Source of the DNA: Saccharopolyspora sp. SCSIO 74807 | GTDB taxonomy: Bacteria > Actinomycetota > Actinomycetes > Mycobacteriales > Pseudonocardiaceae | DNA length: 64,000 nt | NCBI RefSeq assembly: GCF_037023755.1 | Contig: NZ_CP146100.1 | Location: 1,242,501 to 1,306,500, forward strand | Direction of reading: 5' to 3' | Shown: piece by piece, positions 40,710-48,300 of the stretch | How the letters are laid out: the number at the start of each line of letters is the position of its first letter | Numbering within the stretch: the stretch's first letter is position 1 | Translations under genes and position numbers: made by a program | The notes under the pieces: model-generated | The model's database searches: none | What the model was told of the DNA's origin: nothing | The model's input: the letters and a program-made list of their open reading frames with translations, nothing else

Positions 40710-41693
40710 ATGGAATTGGTGAGCCTCGCGGACGTCCGGTCCGCACAACGGTTGATCGGCACCGCGACCGGACCATCGGCGGCGGTGCGCACGCCGTTGC
40801 TGCCGCTGCTTTCGGATGCCCGGCAGCTACTTTCCGATGCCAGTAGGCAGCTCTGGGTGAAACCGGAGAATCTGCAACCCACCGGCGCATTCAAGATCCG
40901 CGGCGCGTTGCACGCGGTGGCCGCGCTGCCACCGGACATCCGCGCGCGCGGCGTCGTCACCTACTCCAGCGGCAACCACGCCCGAGCCATCGCGCACGCC
41001 GCCCGGACCTTCGGCGTGCCCGCCACGGTCGTCGTGCCGAGCACCGCGCCCGCCGCGAAGGTGGCCGCCGCCCGCGCCCTCGGCGCCGAGATCGTGCCGG
41101 TGCAGGTCGCCGATCGGGAGGTCCGCGCGCAGGAGATCGCGGAGGGTTCCGGCGCCGCGCTGATCCCGCCGTTCGACGACCGCGCGGTCATCGCCGGGCA
41201 GGGCACCGCGGGCCTGGAGATCGCCGAGGACCTCGACGTCGACGTGGTGGTGGCGCCGATCAGCGGCGGCGGGCTGATCTCCGGGGTCGCCGCCGCGGTC
41301 AAGGCGCTCCGACCGGCGGCGAAGATCATCGGCGTGGAGCCCGAGCTGGCCGCCGACGCGCGGGCGGGCCTGCTCGCCGGGCACCGGGTGCCCTGGCCGG
41401 TCGAGGAGCGCACCCGGACCAGCGCGGACGGGCTGACCGCAGAGCCCTCCGAACTCACCTTCGCCCACCTGTCCGCGCTGGTCGACGACATCGTCACCGT
41501 CAGCGAGACCGAGATCGCGAGCACCGTGGGCGTGCTCGCGCGCGAGGCGCGGATCGTGGCCGAGCGCAGCGGGGCCGTTTCGGTCGCGGCCTGCCTGCAC
41601 CGCACGCTGCCACCGGGACGCACCGCCGCGATCGTCTCCGGCGGCAACATCGACGCGGCGGACCTGGCGACCTGCCTCGATGCCGCGGACTGA
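40710..41693 (+). CDS. Threonine/serine dehydratase family PLP enzyme
   Basis: A 327-residue fold type II PLP enzyme. The Schiff-base Lys is in NLQPTGAFKIRGA near residue 60, the substrate loop is SSGNHARAIA near residue 88, and the phosphate loop is SGGGLISGVA near residue 190. It lacks the C-terminal ACT domain of biosynthetic IlvA, so it is closer to catabolic threonine ammonia-lyase or serine racemase. It begins at ATG 40710 and ends two bases from the convergent methyltransferase gene. Confidence 0.85.
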   Translation: MELVSLADVRSAQRLIGTATGPSAAVRTPLLPLLSDARQLLSDASRQLWVKPENLQPTGAFKIRGALHAVAALPPDIRARGVVTYSSGNHARAIAHAARTFGVPATVVVPSTAPAAKVAAARALGAEIVPVQVADREVRAQEIAEGSGAALIPPFDDRAVIAGQGTAGLEIAEDLDVDVVVAPISGGGLISGVAAAVKALRPAAKIIGVEPELAADARAGLLAGHRVPWPVEERTRTSADGLTAEPSELTFAHLSALVDDIVTVSETEIASTVGVLAREARIVAERSGAVSVAACLHRTLPPGRTAAIVSGGNIDAADLATCLDAAD

Positions 41694-41694
41694 G

Positions 41695-42432
41695 TCAGCG
41701 CTCGATGCGGCTCGCGGGCACCAGCGCTACCGAGCGGTGCCCCACCTTCAAGCGCTCCGCGGCCCGGATGCCGTCGCCGAGCGGGACCTTCCGCGCCCGG
41801 CAGGTCACCGCGATCACCGCGGACGGCGGCACGATCTCGGCGATCGAGCGGATCAGCGCCGGAATCGGATCGTCGGGAGCGCCGGACCAGCCGACCTGAT
41901 CGCCGTAAGGCACGTCGGTGCAGACGATGTCCGGCGCCCGCCCGCCGAGCGCTGCTGCGGTCTGCTCCGGATCGAAGGCGTTCGCCACGGCGGTGCCGGT
42001 TCGCGGGCCGGGCTCCGATGGCAGTCCCGCGATGAGGCGGTCGGCGGCGTCGACGGCCGCCTGGTGCGAGTTCTTGCCGTGGCGCTCGGCCATCCCGGCG
42101 AGCTCCCGGCGGCGTTCGAGCAGACCGTCCCGCGAGAGCATCCGCAGGTTGCTCGCCGCCACCCCGAGCGCGTCGGGGTCCGCATCCGTGCCGAACACCG
42201 CCGCGAGCCGCTGCCGGTGCAGCAGTCCGATCGTGCTCAGCAGGTAGCCGCTGCCGCAGCACGGATCCCACAGCGTGACCCGCTCCGCCGCACCGCACAG
42301 CTGCGCCGCCCGCTGGAACACTTCACTGGCCAGCCGGACCGGGAACCCGGGGAAGCCGGGAACGGCCTTGAGCACGAACCCGCCCGCGAGGTCGCTGAAG
42401 TCGGCACGGCCGGTCTCGTAGCGGTAGCTGAT
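41695..42432 (-). CDS. AviRa-like 23S rRNA methyltransferase
   Basis: About 245 residues. The protein closely follows AviRa of the avilamycin producer: LAGGFVL, PGFPGFPVRLASEVFQRAA, VTLWDPCCGSGYLLSTIG (SAM site), TDVPYGD and VIAVTCRARKVP. AviRa methylates a guanine of 23S rRNA and gives resistance to orthosomycins. No ATG, GTG or TTG lies in frame near the expected start. GGGGAG stands five bases before an ATC codon at 42432, and a CTG at 42450 overlaps the GntR gene stop (CTGA). An unusual start codon or a sequence error is therefore implied. It is tightly behind the GntR-type gene. Confidence 0.8.
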   Translation of the reverse strand: MSYRYETGRADFSDLAGGFVLKAVPGFPGFPVRLASEVFQRAAQLCGAAERVTLWDPCCGSGYLLSTIGLLHRQRLAAVFGTDADPDALGVAASNLRMLSRDGLLERRRELAGMAERHGKNSHQAAVDAADRLIAGLPSEPGPRTGTAVANAFDPEQTAAALGGRAPDIVCTDVPYGDQVGWSGAPDDPIPALIRSIAEIVPPSAVIAVTCRARKVPLGDGIRAAERLKVGHRSVALVPASRIER

Positions 42433-42446
42433 CGTTGCTCCCCGAG

Positions 42447-43205
42447 TCAGGAAGCCGGCGGGTTCAGGCGGGCGACGAACTTGTAGCGGTCGCCGCGGTA
42501 GATGGATCGCACCCACTCGACCGGCTCGCCGTCCGCGTCGAAGGAGTGCCTGGACAGCAGCAGCATCGGCAGGCCCACGTCGGCGCCCAGCGCTTCGGCC
42601 TCCTCCGGGCTGGCCAGCGCGGTCTCGATCGTTTCGTCGGCGTGCCCGAGCGCGACGCCGAACTGCTCGCGCAGCACCCGGTACAGCGAACCGTCCTCCG
42701 CCAGCTTCGAGGTCAGCCCGCGGAACCGGGACAGCGCCAGGTGCGTGGTCTCGATGGCCATCGGCTCCGCGTCGGCCAGCCGCAGCCGCCGCAGCCGCAG
42801 CACGGTCGAGCCGGTTCGGGTGCCGAGCAGCGTGGCGAGTTCTTCGCCCGCCGGTTCCTCCACGACTTCCAGCAGGCGCGAGGTGGGCTGGCGGCCCTGC
42901 GCGCGCATGTCCTCGGTGTAGCTGGACAGCTGCAGCCGCTGCGCGACCTTGGGTTTGGCGGCGAAGGTGCCCTTGCCCTGCACCCGCAGCAGGCGGCCTT
43001 CGACGGTCAGCTCGGCCAGCGCCTGGCGCACGGTGGTGCGCGAGACGTCGAACTCGGCGGCGAGCGCGCGTTCGGTGGGGATCGGAGAGCCCGGCGGCAG
43101 GGATCGCAGCATGTCCAGCAGGTGCTGCTTCAGGCCCCAGTACTTGGGTTCGCGCTGCACGCGAACCGGGGTGTCCGCCCCGCCGGACACCGACGTTTCC
43201 AGCAT
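42447..43205 (-). CDS. GntR/HutC-type regulator, DasR-like
   Basis: A 252-residue regulator. The N-terminal winged helix covers about residues 20-85 ([37 protein letters not shown]), and the C-terminal UTRA effector domain follows (about 100-245). It resembles DasR, which binds glucosamine-6-phosphate and represses GlcNAc genes through dre sites. A near-perfect dre core lies 230 bp upstream before the divergent SIS-domain gene. ATG 43205 has AGGAGGA five bases away. It probably represses the SIS gene and perhaps the GlcNAc kinase. Confidence 0.88.
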   Translation of the reverse strand: MLETSVSGGADTPVRVQREPKYWGLKQHLLDMLRSLPPGSPIPTERALAAEFDVSRTTVRQALAELTVEGRLLRVQGKGTFAAKPKVAQRLQLSSYTEDMRAQGRQPTSRLLEVVEEPAGEELATLLGTRTGSTVLRLRRLRLADAEPMAIETTHLALSRFRGLTSKLAEDGSLYRVLREQFGVALGHADETIETALASPEEAEALGADVGLPMLLLSRHSFDADGEPVEWVRSIYRGDRYKFVARLNPPAS

Positions 43206-43436
43206 CTGTCCTCCTACCCGTACCTGGGCACCGCGCACGGACCGCCCGCACGGCCGTGCGCGAAGCAGCGCCATGACTGTCCAGGATGCCTGAAGCCGTG
43301 CGCCGTCATCACGTTCTCACCAGTATTCGCATCGGGTGATCTTGGTCTGCCGACCGGGTGGCGCACCCGCGGTCCACCGGGCCAAGCTCGGTGTGCGCAG
43401 GCACGCCGCGCCCCGGCGTGCGGGCCCGATCAGCAA

Positions 43437-43452
43437 TAATGGTCTAGACCTG
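43437..43452. promoter_or_regulatory. dre-like operator (DasR site)
   Basis: ATGGTCTAGACCTG contains the perfect palindrome GGTCTAGACC (43441-43450), the core of the DasR-responsive element. It lies 27 bp before the SIS-domain gene start, next to the AT-rich AATAAT that may be its -10 element. Confidence 0.85.
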
Positions 43453-43476
43453 GACTTCGATCGCGGAGAGGTACCC

Positions 43477-44511
43477 ATGACCAGCCCCGGTGAGCGAATG
43501 CGCGCCGAGATCGACCAGCAGCCGCGGATCTTCGCCGAGCTGCTCGCCGCCCGCGAGCAGATCGCGGCGGTTGCCGCGACCATCGCCGAGCGCAAGCCGC
43601 GGTTCGCGCTGCTGGCCGCCCGCGGCTCCAGCGACCACGCGGCGCTGTACGCGAAATATCTGATCGAAGTCCTGCTGGAACTGCCTGCCGGGCTGGTCTC
43701 GCCATCCACCACGACGCTCTACGGTGCGCGGCCGGACCTGACCGACGTGCTGCTGCTGACGGTCAGCCAGAGCGGCGGTTCACCGGACCTGATCGAGGTC
43801 ACCGCAGCGGCGCGGCGGCGCGGGGCCACCACCGTCGCGGTCACCAACACCGCCGACTCGACGCTGAACTCCACCGCGGAGCTGTCGGTGGACATCCGCG
43901 CGGGCCAGGAGCGGGCGGTCGCGGCCACCAAGACCTACAGCGCCACGCTGCTCACGCTGTACCTGCTGGTCGACGCGGTGCGCGGCGGCACGGGCAGGGA
44001 TGCCGCGGAGCTGCCCGAACAGGCCTCGGATGCGCTGCGGGACAGCGAACCCGCGGTCGCCGCGGCGGTGCGCCGGTACCGCTTCGCCGAACGGCTGGTC
44101 ACCACCGCGCGCGGCTACTCGCTGGCCACCGCCGCCGAAGCCGCGCTGAAACTGGCCGAGACCAGCTACCTGCCCGCTCGTTCCTACAGCGGGGCTGACC
44201 TGCTGCACGGCCCGGTGGCGGCGGTCGACTCCGAGACCGCGGTGCTCGCGGTGCGCGGGCCCGGCGAAGGCGGCGAGGCGATGCGGGAAGTGCTGAGCGC
44301 GGTCGCCGAGCGCGGCGCCGACGTGTGCGCCGTCGGCTCGGGCGACGACGATTCGATCGCGCACCGCATCCCGGTGCCGGATTGCGCCGAAGAGATCGCG
44401 CCGGTGCTGGAGATCCTTCCGGTGCAGCGGCTCGCGCTGGACCTCGCGCTGGCCCGCGGCGTCGACCCGGATCAGCCGCGCGGCCTGTCCAAGATCACCC
44501 GGACGCGCTGA
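43477..44511 (+). CDS. SIS-domain sugar-phosphate enzyme (GlmS-like/NagB-II type)
   Basis: A 344-residue protein with two SIS domains (about residues 35-165 and 195-335) and no glutaminase domain. LLAARGSSDHAALYAKYLIE, TVSQSGGSPDL and AATKTYSATL match the isomerase half of GlmS. Such proteins are glucosamine-6-phosphate deaminases (NagB-II) or AgaS-like ketose isomerases. The dre-like operator upstream supports amino-sugar catabolism. ATG 43477 follows GGAGAGG. Confidence 0.85.
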   Translation: MTSPGERMRAEIDQQPRIFAELLAAREQIAAVAATIAERKPRFALLAARGSSDHAALYAKYLIEVLLELPAGLVSPSTTTLYGARPDLTDVLLLTVSQSGGSPDLIEVTAAARRRGATTVAVTNTADSTLNSTAELSVDIRAGQERAVAATKTYSATLLTLYLLVDAVRGGTGRDAAELPEQASDALRDSEPAVAAAVRRYRFAERLVTTARGYSLATAAEAALKLAETSYLPARSYSGADLLHGPVAAVDSETAVLAVRGPGEGGEAMREVLSAVAERGADVCAVGSGDDDSIAHRIPVPDCAEEIAPVLEILPVQRLALDLALARGVDPDQPRGLSKITRTR

Positions 44512-44537
44512 TCCGCGGCGGCGGGGCGCAAGCGAAG

Positions 44538-44571
44538 GCCCGCCTCACCGAGGGGGCGGGGTGAGGCGGGC
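44538..44571 (+). terminator. Terminator of the SIS-domain gene
   Basis: GCCCGCCTCACC and GGTGAGGCGGGC are perfect 12-base arms around a ten-base loop, 27 bases after the stop. It also faces the end of the amidohydrolase gene and may work both ways. Confidence 0.85.
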
Positions 44572-44623
44572 AGCGTCAGATTACGCCGAACGGGTCATAT
44601 TGACTACAGGGCTCGGTCCCCGG

Positions 44624-45466
44624 TCAGCGCAATTCGTAGACCTGCCGCGCGGTCCCGTCGAACACCGCCGTCCGCTCCGCCGCGGACAGTCCCTCGGTGA
44701 GCCTGGCGGCCACGTCCAGCACCTGCCCGTAGGAAGCGGCCAGCAGGCACACCGGCCAGTCCGAACCGAACATCACCCGGCCCGGGCCGAACGCCTCCAG
44801 CACCAGCTCCGCGCACGGCCGCATCGCCTCGACCTCCGGAGCACCGGCCCACTCGGCCTCGGTGACCAGGCCGGAGAGCTTGCACACGACGTTCGGGTGG
44901 CTAGCCAGCCTGCGCACCGCCGCGGCCCACGGCCGCAGCTCGCCGCCCACCGGCGGTTTGCCGCAGTGGTCCAGCACGAACGTCAGCTGCGGGAACTCGC
45001 CCGCAGCCTTGATCGCGGCGGGCAGCTGGTGCGGGCGCACCAGCAGTTCGTAGACCAGGCCGGCGTCCTCCACCGCGGCGAGCCCGGCGAGCACGTCCGG
45101 GCGGGCGAGCCACTCCGGGTCGGCTTCCCGCTCGGCCGGGTGCCGCACGCCCTTCAACCACTTCCCGGACGGGTGCAGCTGCAACGCGCCGAGCCGTTCC
45201 CGCACGTCCCGCGCGGTGAGGTCGACCCAGCCCACCACCGCGCCGATGCAGCCGACCGAGTCGGCCAGCACCAGCATCTCCGGGGTCTCCTGCGGATCGG
45301 TTGCCGTTTGCACCAGCACGGTGGTGTCGACCGAGGTGCCCTGCGCGGCCGCCCGCAGGTCGGCGGGCAGGAAATCGCGGCGCAGCGGCGCCATCTCCGG
45401 GCCGGTGATGCACGGCTGGTCGCGGACGTCGATGTCCCACAGGTGGTGATGCGCGTCGACGGTCAT
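44624..45466 (-). CDS. Amidohydrolase family protein (fuconolactonase-like)
   Basis: A 280-residue TIM-barrel hydrolase of the amidohydrolase_2 family. The N-terminal metal motif is DAHHHLWD, the later His is in FVLDHCGKPPV near residue 165, and the Asp ligand is in MFGSDWPVC near residue 240. The family includes L-fucono- and rhamnono-lactonases and 2-pyrone-4,6-dicarboxylate lactonases. A sugar lactonase role would suit the neighbours, but nothing fixes the substrate. ATG 45466 is the start; the gene is divergent from the GlcNAc kinase. Confidence 0.83.
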   Translation of the reverse strand: MTVDAHHHLWDIDVRDQPCITGPEMAPLRRDFLPADLRAAAQGTSVDTTVLVQTATDPQETPEMLVLADSVGCIGAVVGWVDLTARDVRERLGALQLHPSGKWLKGVRHPAEREADPEWLARPDVLAGLAAVEDAGLVYELLVRPHQLPAAIKAAGEFPQLTFVLDHCGKPPVGGELRPWAAAVRRLASHPNVVCKLSGLVTEAEWAGAPEVEAMRPCAELVLEAFGPGRVMFGSDWPVCLLAASYGQVLDVAARLTEGLSAAERTAVFDGTARQVYELR

Positions 45467-45578
45467 GCTCGCCTTTCAGGGCTTCCATCGTTGCTCCCGC
45501 GGTCCGGCCGGATGCGGCGGCCGATGCGGGCTCACGGCATTGTCCGCGGCGGCCCTCCGGCGCGGTACAAAGGTGCCC

Positions 45579-46541
45579 ATGCTCGACCTGGTACTCGGCC
45601 TGGACATCGGCGGCACGTCCAGCCGCGCGCTCGTGGGCGATCTGCGCGGCCGGGTCGTGGGCAGCGGATCGGCAGGTGGCGGGAATCCGAACTCGCACCC
45701 GCCGCGGCAGGCGGTCGCGGAGGTGACCGCGGCCGCCGCGGCCGCGATGAACGGGCTGGAAGCGGGCTCGGTGCGCCGGGTCGTGCTGGGCATGGCCGGG
45801 ATCAGCAAGATGACCGATCCGCAGGTGGCGGAGCTGTTCGACGAAGGCTGGCGCGCGCTGGACCTGCGGTGCCCGGTGCGCGTGGTCAGCGACTGCGAGG
45901 TGGCGTTCGCCGCCGGGACAGCGGCCGCCGATGGCACCGTGCTGATCGCCGGGACCGGAGCGATCGCCGCGCGCGTCGAGCGGCACCGGCAGGTCGCCAC
46001 GATCGGCGGGCACGGGTGGCTGCTCGGCGATGAGGGATCGGCGTTCTGGCTGGGAAGGGAGGCCGTCCGGGCGCTGCTGCGAGCGCTGGACCGCGGCGAG
46101 CCCGTCGGGGAACTCGGCCGGGCGGTGCGCGCGGAACTGCTCGGCACCGGACCGGACGACGCGGACGCGCTGCGCAAGCAGCTCATCGCCGCGGTGAACG
46201 GGCGCGCGCCGATCGCGCTGGCCGAGCTGGCTCCGCTGGTCACGGCCGCGAGCGGGACGGATGCGGACGCGCGGGACATCGTCGCGCGCGCAGCGGCCGT
46301 GCTGGCCGACACGGCCGCCGGTGCGCGGCGGCCCGGCGAGGAGCGCGCACCGATCGTGCTCGCGGGCGGGCTCACCGCGGATGGCAACCCGGTCGGTGCT
46401 GCACTGCGCGCCGAACTGGTGCGGCGTGCCGGTTCGCCCGCCCCCGAGCTGCACGCCGCGGGACCTGGCGCGGCGGGCGCGGCTTGGCTGGCGGCGCTCG
46501 ATCTCACCGGCGATGAACCCGCCCGCTACCCCGGCATCTGA
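45579..46541 (+). CDS. nagK: N-acetylglucosamine kinase (BadF/BadG family)
   Basis: A 320-residue sugar kinase of the ASKHA fold. LGLDIGGTSSRALVGD is the phosphate-1 motif, LIAGTGAIAARVE the phosphate-2 motif, and GGHGWLLGDEGSAFWLG the conserved family block. It should phosphorylate GlcNAc released by chitinases or the GH84 enzyme. ATG 45579 has AAAGG six bases upstream. It lies in the DasR-like neighbourhood, but no dre core was seen directly upstream. Other sugar specificity in this family is possible. Confidence 0.83.
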   Translation: MLDLVLGLDIGGTSSRALVGDLRGRVVGSGSAGGGNPNSHPPRQAVAEVTAAAAAAMNGLEAGSVRRVVLGMAGISKMTDPQVAELFDEGWRALDLRCPVRVVSDCEVAFAAGTAAADGTVLIAGTGAIAARVERHRQVATIGGHGWLLGDEGSAFWLGREAVRALLRALDRGEPVGELGRAVRAELLGTGPDDADALRKQLIAAVNGRAPIALAELAPLVTAASGTDADARDIVARAAAVLADTAAGARRPGEERAPIVLAGGLTADGNPVGAALRAELVRRAGSPAPELHAAGPGAAGAAWLAALDLTGDEPARYPGI

Positions 46542-46556
46542 GCGCATCCCGTAGAT

Positions 46557-46612
46557 GAGCGAACGGACCGTTCGACCAATCCAGCGGGACCAACGGTCCG
46601 TTCACCGCGCTC
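46557..46612. repeat. Dispersed palindromic repeat family 1, copy 5
   Basis: GAGCGAACGGACCGTTCGACC leads to CCAACGGTCCGTTCACC; GAACGGACCGTTC and AACGGTCCGTT are perfect odd palindromes. It aligns with the copy at 24404 along 57 bp and lies after the GlcNAc kinase stop, before the convergent DUF3159 gene. A partial GTGAGCGAACGGAGCG also occurs at 46640. Confidence 0.78.
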
Positions 46613-46771
46613 GGCTCGCGATCCGCACACGCCGGTGATCGTGAGCGAACGGAGCGGTAGACGCTCCTACGTTGCGCAAATCCGGCGGGACGACGGGGCT
46701 CGAATGTCGGCGAACGGCGGTGCTGCCGCTACGGACACCGGCAGGCGCCCACGGGACGGCACCTCGCGGAG

Positions 46772-47452
46772 TCAGCTCGCGACCTGCGGATGACGCAAGC
46801 CCGGGTGCCCGGCGGGCAGCGCGCGGCGCAGCACCCACCAGCTCGCGGTGATGCACAACGCCACCAACGGCCAGGTCAGCGCCGCCTGCGCGATGCTCAG
46901 CGCGAACACGGCGTCGGCCGCCCACAGCGGGATGAACACCAGCAGCCGCGCGGTGTACTGGCCCACCCACACCCAGCTCGCCCGGTTGTAGGCGCGCACC
47001 AGTGCCGGGTCCTGCCGCCACTTGCGGCCCTGCCCGAGCACGCCGCCGAGGATCACGCCGAGCAGCGGCCAGCGGGCCGCGATGCTGATCATCCACACCA
47101 GCCCGCTCGCGGCGTTGGTGACCACCCGGATCAGGAAGTAGTCCGCGGCGTTGCCGGTGTACAACGCGACGAGCGCACCGGCCAGCACCGCGAGCAGGCT
47201 CACCAGCACCGCCGTGGGACGGGCACCGGCGCGCAGCCGCCACACCCCGATCGCCGCGGCCACCAGCACGGCGGCGGCGCCGCCCGCGGGAATCGACTCG
47301 CCACCGAGGTACCAGCCGAGGCCGAAGGCCACCGGCGGCAGGCTGGCGTCGACGGCGCTGGTACGGCCGCCGAGCAAGTTCATCAACGAATCCCGCTCGT
47401 CACCGGTCTCCGTGGCGGTGCGCGGGTTGCCGGTCTGCCGTTCCTGCGTCAC
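46772..47452 (-). CDS. DUF3159 family membrane protein
   Basis: A 226-residue integral membrane protein with about five hydrophobic helices. The sequence NLLGGRTSAVDASLPPVAFGL near residue 25 and LLGVILGGVLGQGRKWRQDPALVRAYNRASW in the middle are typical DUF3159 blocks. The family is restricted to actinobacteria and has no assigned function. GTG 47452 begins VTQERQTGN; an in-frame codon at 47506 is less likely. It follows EspG on the minus strand after 122 bp. Confidence 0.85.
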   Translation of the reverse strand: MTQERQTGNPRTATETGDERDSLMNLLGGRTSAVDASLPPVAFGLGWYLGGESIPAGGAAAVLVAAAIGVWRLRAGARPTAVLVSLLAVLAGALVALYTGNAADYFLIRVVTNAASGLVWMISIAARWPLLGVILGGVLGQGRKWRQDPALVRAYNRASWVWVGQYTARLLVFIPLWAADAVFALSIAQAALTWPLVALCITASWWVLRRALPAGHPGLRHPQVAS

Positions 47453-47574
47453 GCCCCACAGCCTGCCGGACGCGAAGTCGCATGCACACCCGCCGCCCAG
47501 GCGCAACCGCGGGCTATCGCGTCACATCCCGCTGCCGCGGCCGGATCTGCGGATCGCTGGCGGGCTCGACCGGC

Positions 47575-48255
47575 TCACCGCAGCAGCGCCGCGAGCCGCT
47601 CGACCAGCGCTGCGCGGTCCGCCGGGGCGCAGGTCAGCGATTCCCGACCGTCCGGCGCGGTCTCGCCGAGCAACGTGAACCGGCCGAGATCGTTGTCGAA
47701 CCAGGTCAGCCCGGGCTTCCCGGCCCGGCCGCGGCGCCCGGCACCGGAGACCAGGAAGTGCCCGAGCCGGGACTTCGGCCGCCCGGTGATCTCCGCCAGC
47801 TCCCGCGCGGCAGGCGCGTCGGCGCCTTCGGCCCGCAACGGCTCACCGGTCCCCGCCGCGGCGGGTGGCAGCAGGTCCGCGCACACCGCAGGCACGTCCT
47901 GCGGGTCGAGGAAGTCCATCCGCAGCCCGCGCCCGTCGAGCACGCCGACGACTCCGACCTCTCCGGTGGCCACCACTCGCGCGGCCAACCGCTGCCCGGC
48001 CCGCACGTCCAGCAGCCCGGCCGCCGCGACCGAGACCTCCGAGCCGCACAGCAGGTACAGCGCGTCCGCCACCTCCGGCTCCGGCCTGCCGTCCGCGGCC
48101 AGACCGGCCGCTTCCAGCTCGCCGAGCACCTGGTCCGGTGCGCGCCCGTGCTCGCGGGCGCGCGGCAGCTCGAACGGGTACTGCCGGATGTCCAGGTTGA
48201 GCTGCTCGGCCAGCACGTCCACGGCCGGTAGGGATAGCGCGATCGTGTCGACCAT
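47575..48255 (-). CDS. EspG-family ESX secretion chaperone
   Basis: A 226-residue protein resembling EspG, the cytosolic chaperone that binds PE/PPE and WXG-type cargo for type VII secretion. The segments PFELPRAREHGRAPDQVLGELEAAGL, EPEVADALYLL, and the C-terminal LTWFDNDLGRFTLLGE fit the family. It lies 45 bp downstream of a Pro-rich gene whose C-terminal tail resembles PPE-like ESX cargo. No ESX core gene (EccC, EccD, MycP) is in the window, so the secretion machine is elsewhere. ATG 48255 is the start. Confidence 0.82.
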   Translation of the reverse strand: MVDTIALSLPAVDVLAEQLNLDIRQYPFELPRAREHGRAPDQVLGELEAAGLAADGRPEPEVADALYLLCGSEVSVAAAGLLDVRAGQRLAARVVATGEVGVVGVLDGRGLRMDFLDPQDVPAVCADLLPPAAAGTGEPLRAEGADAPAARELAEITGRPKSRLGHFLVSGAGRRGRAGKPGLTWFDNDLGRFTLLGETAPDGRESLTCAPADRAALVERLAALLR

Positions 48256-48300
48256 CGGGCGTCGTGTCTCACCTTCGGTGCGCCGGGCGGCGGGGGCGGG

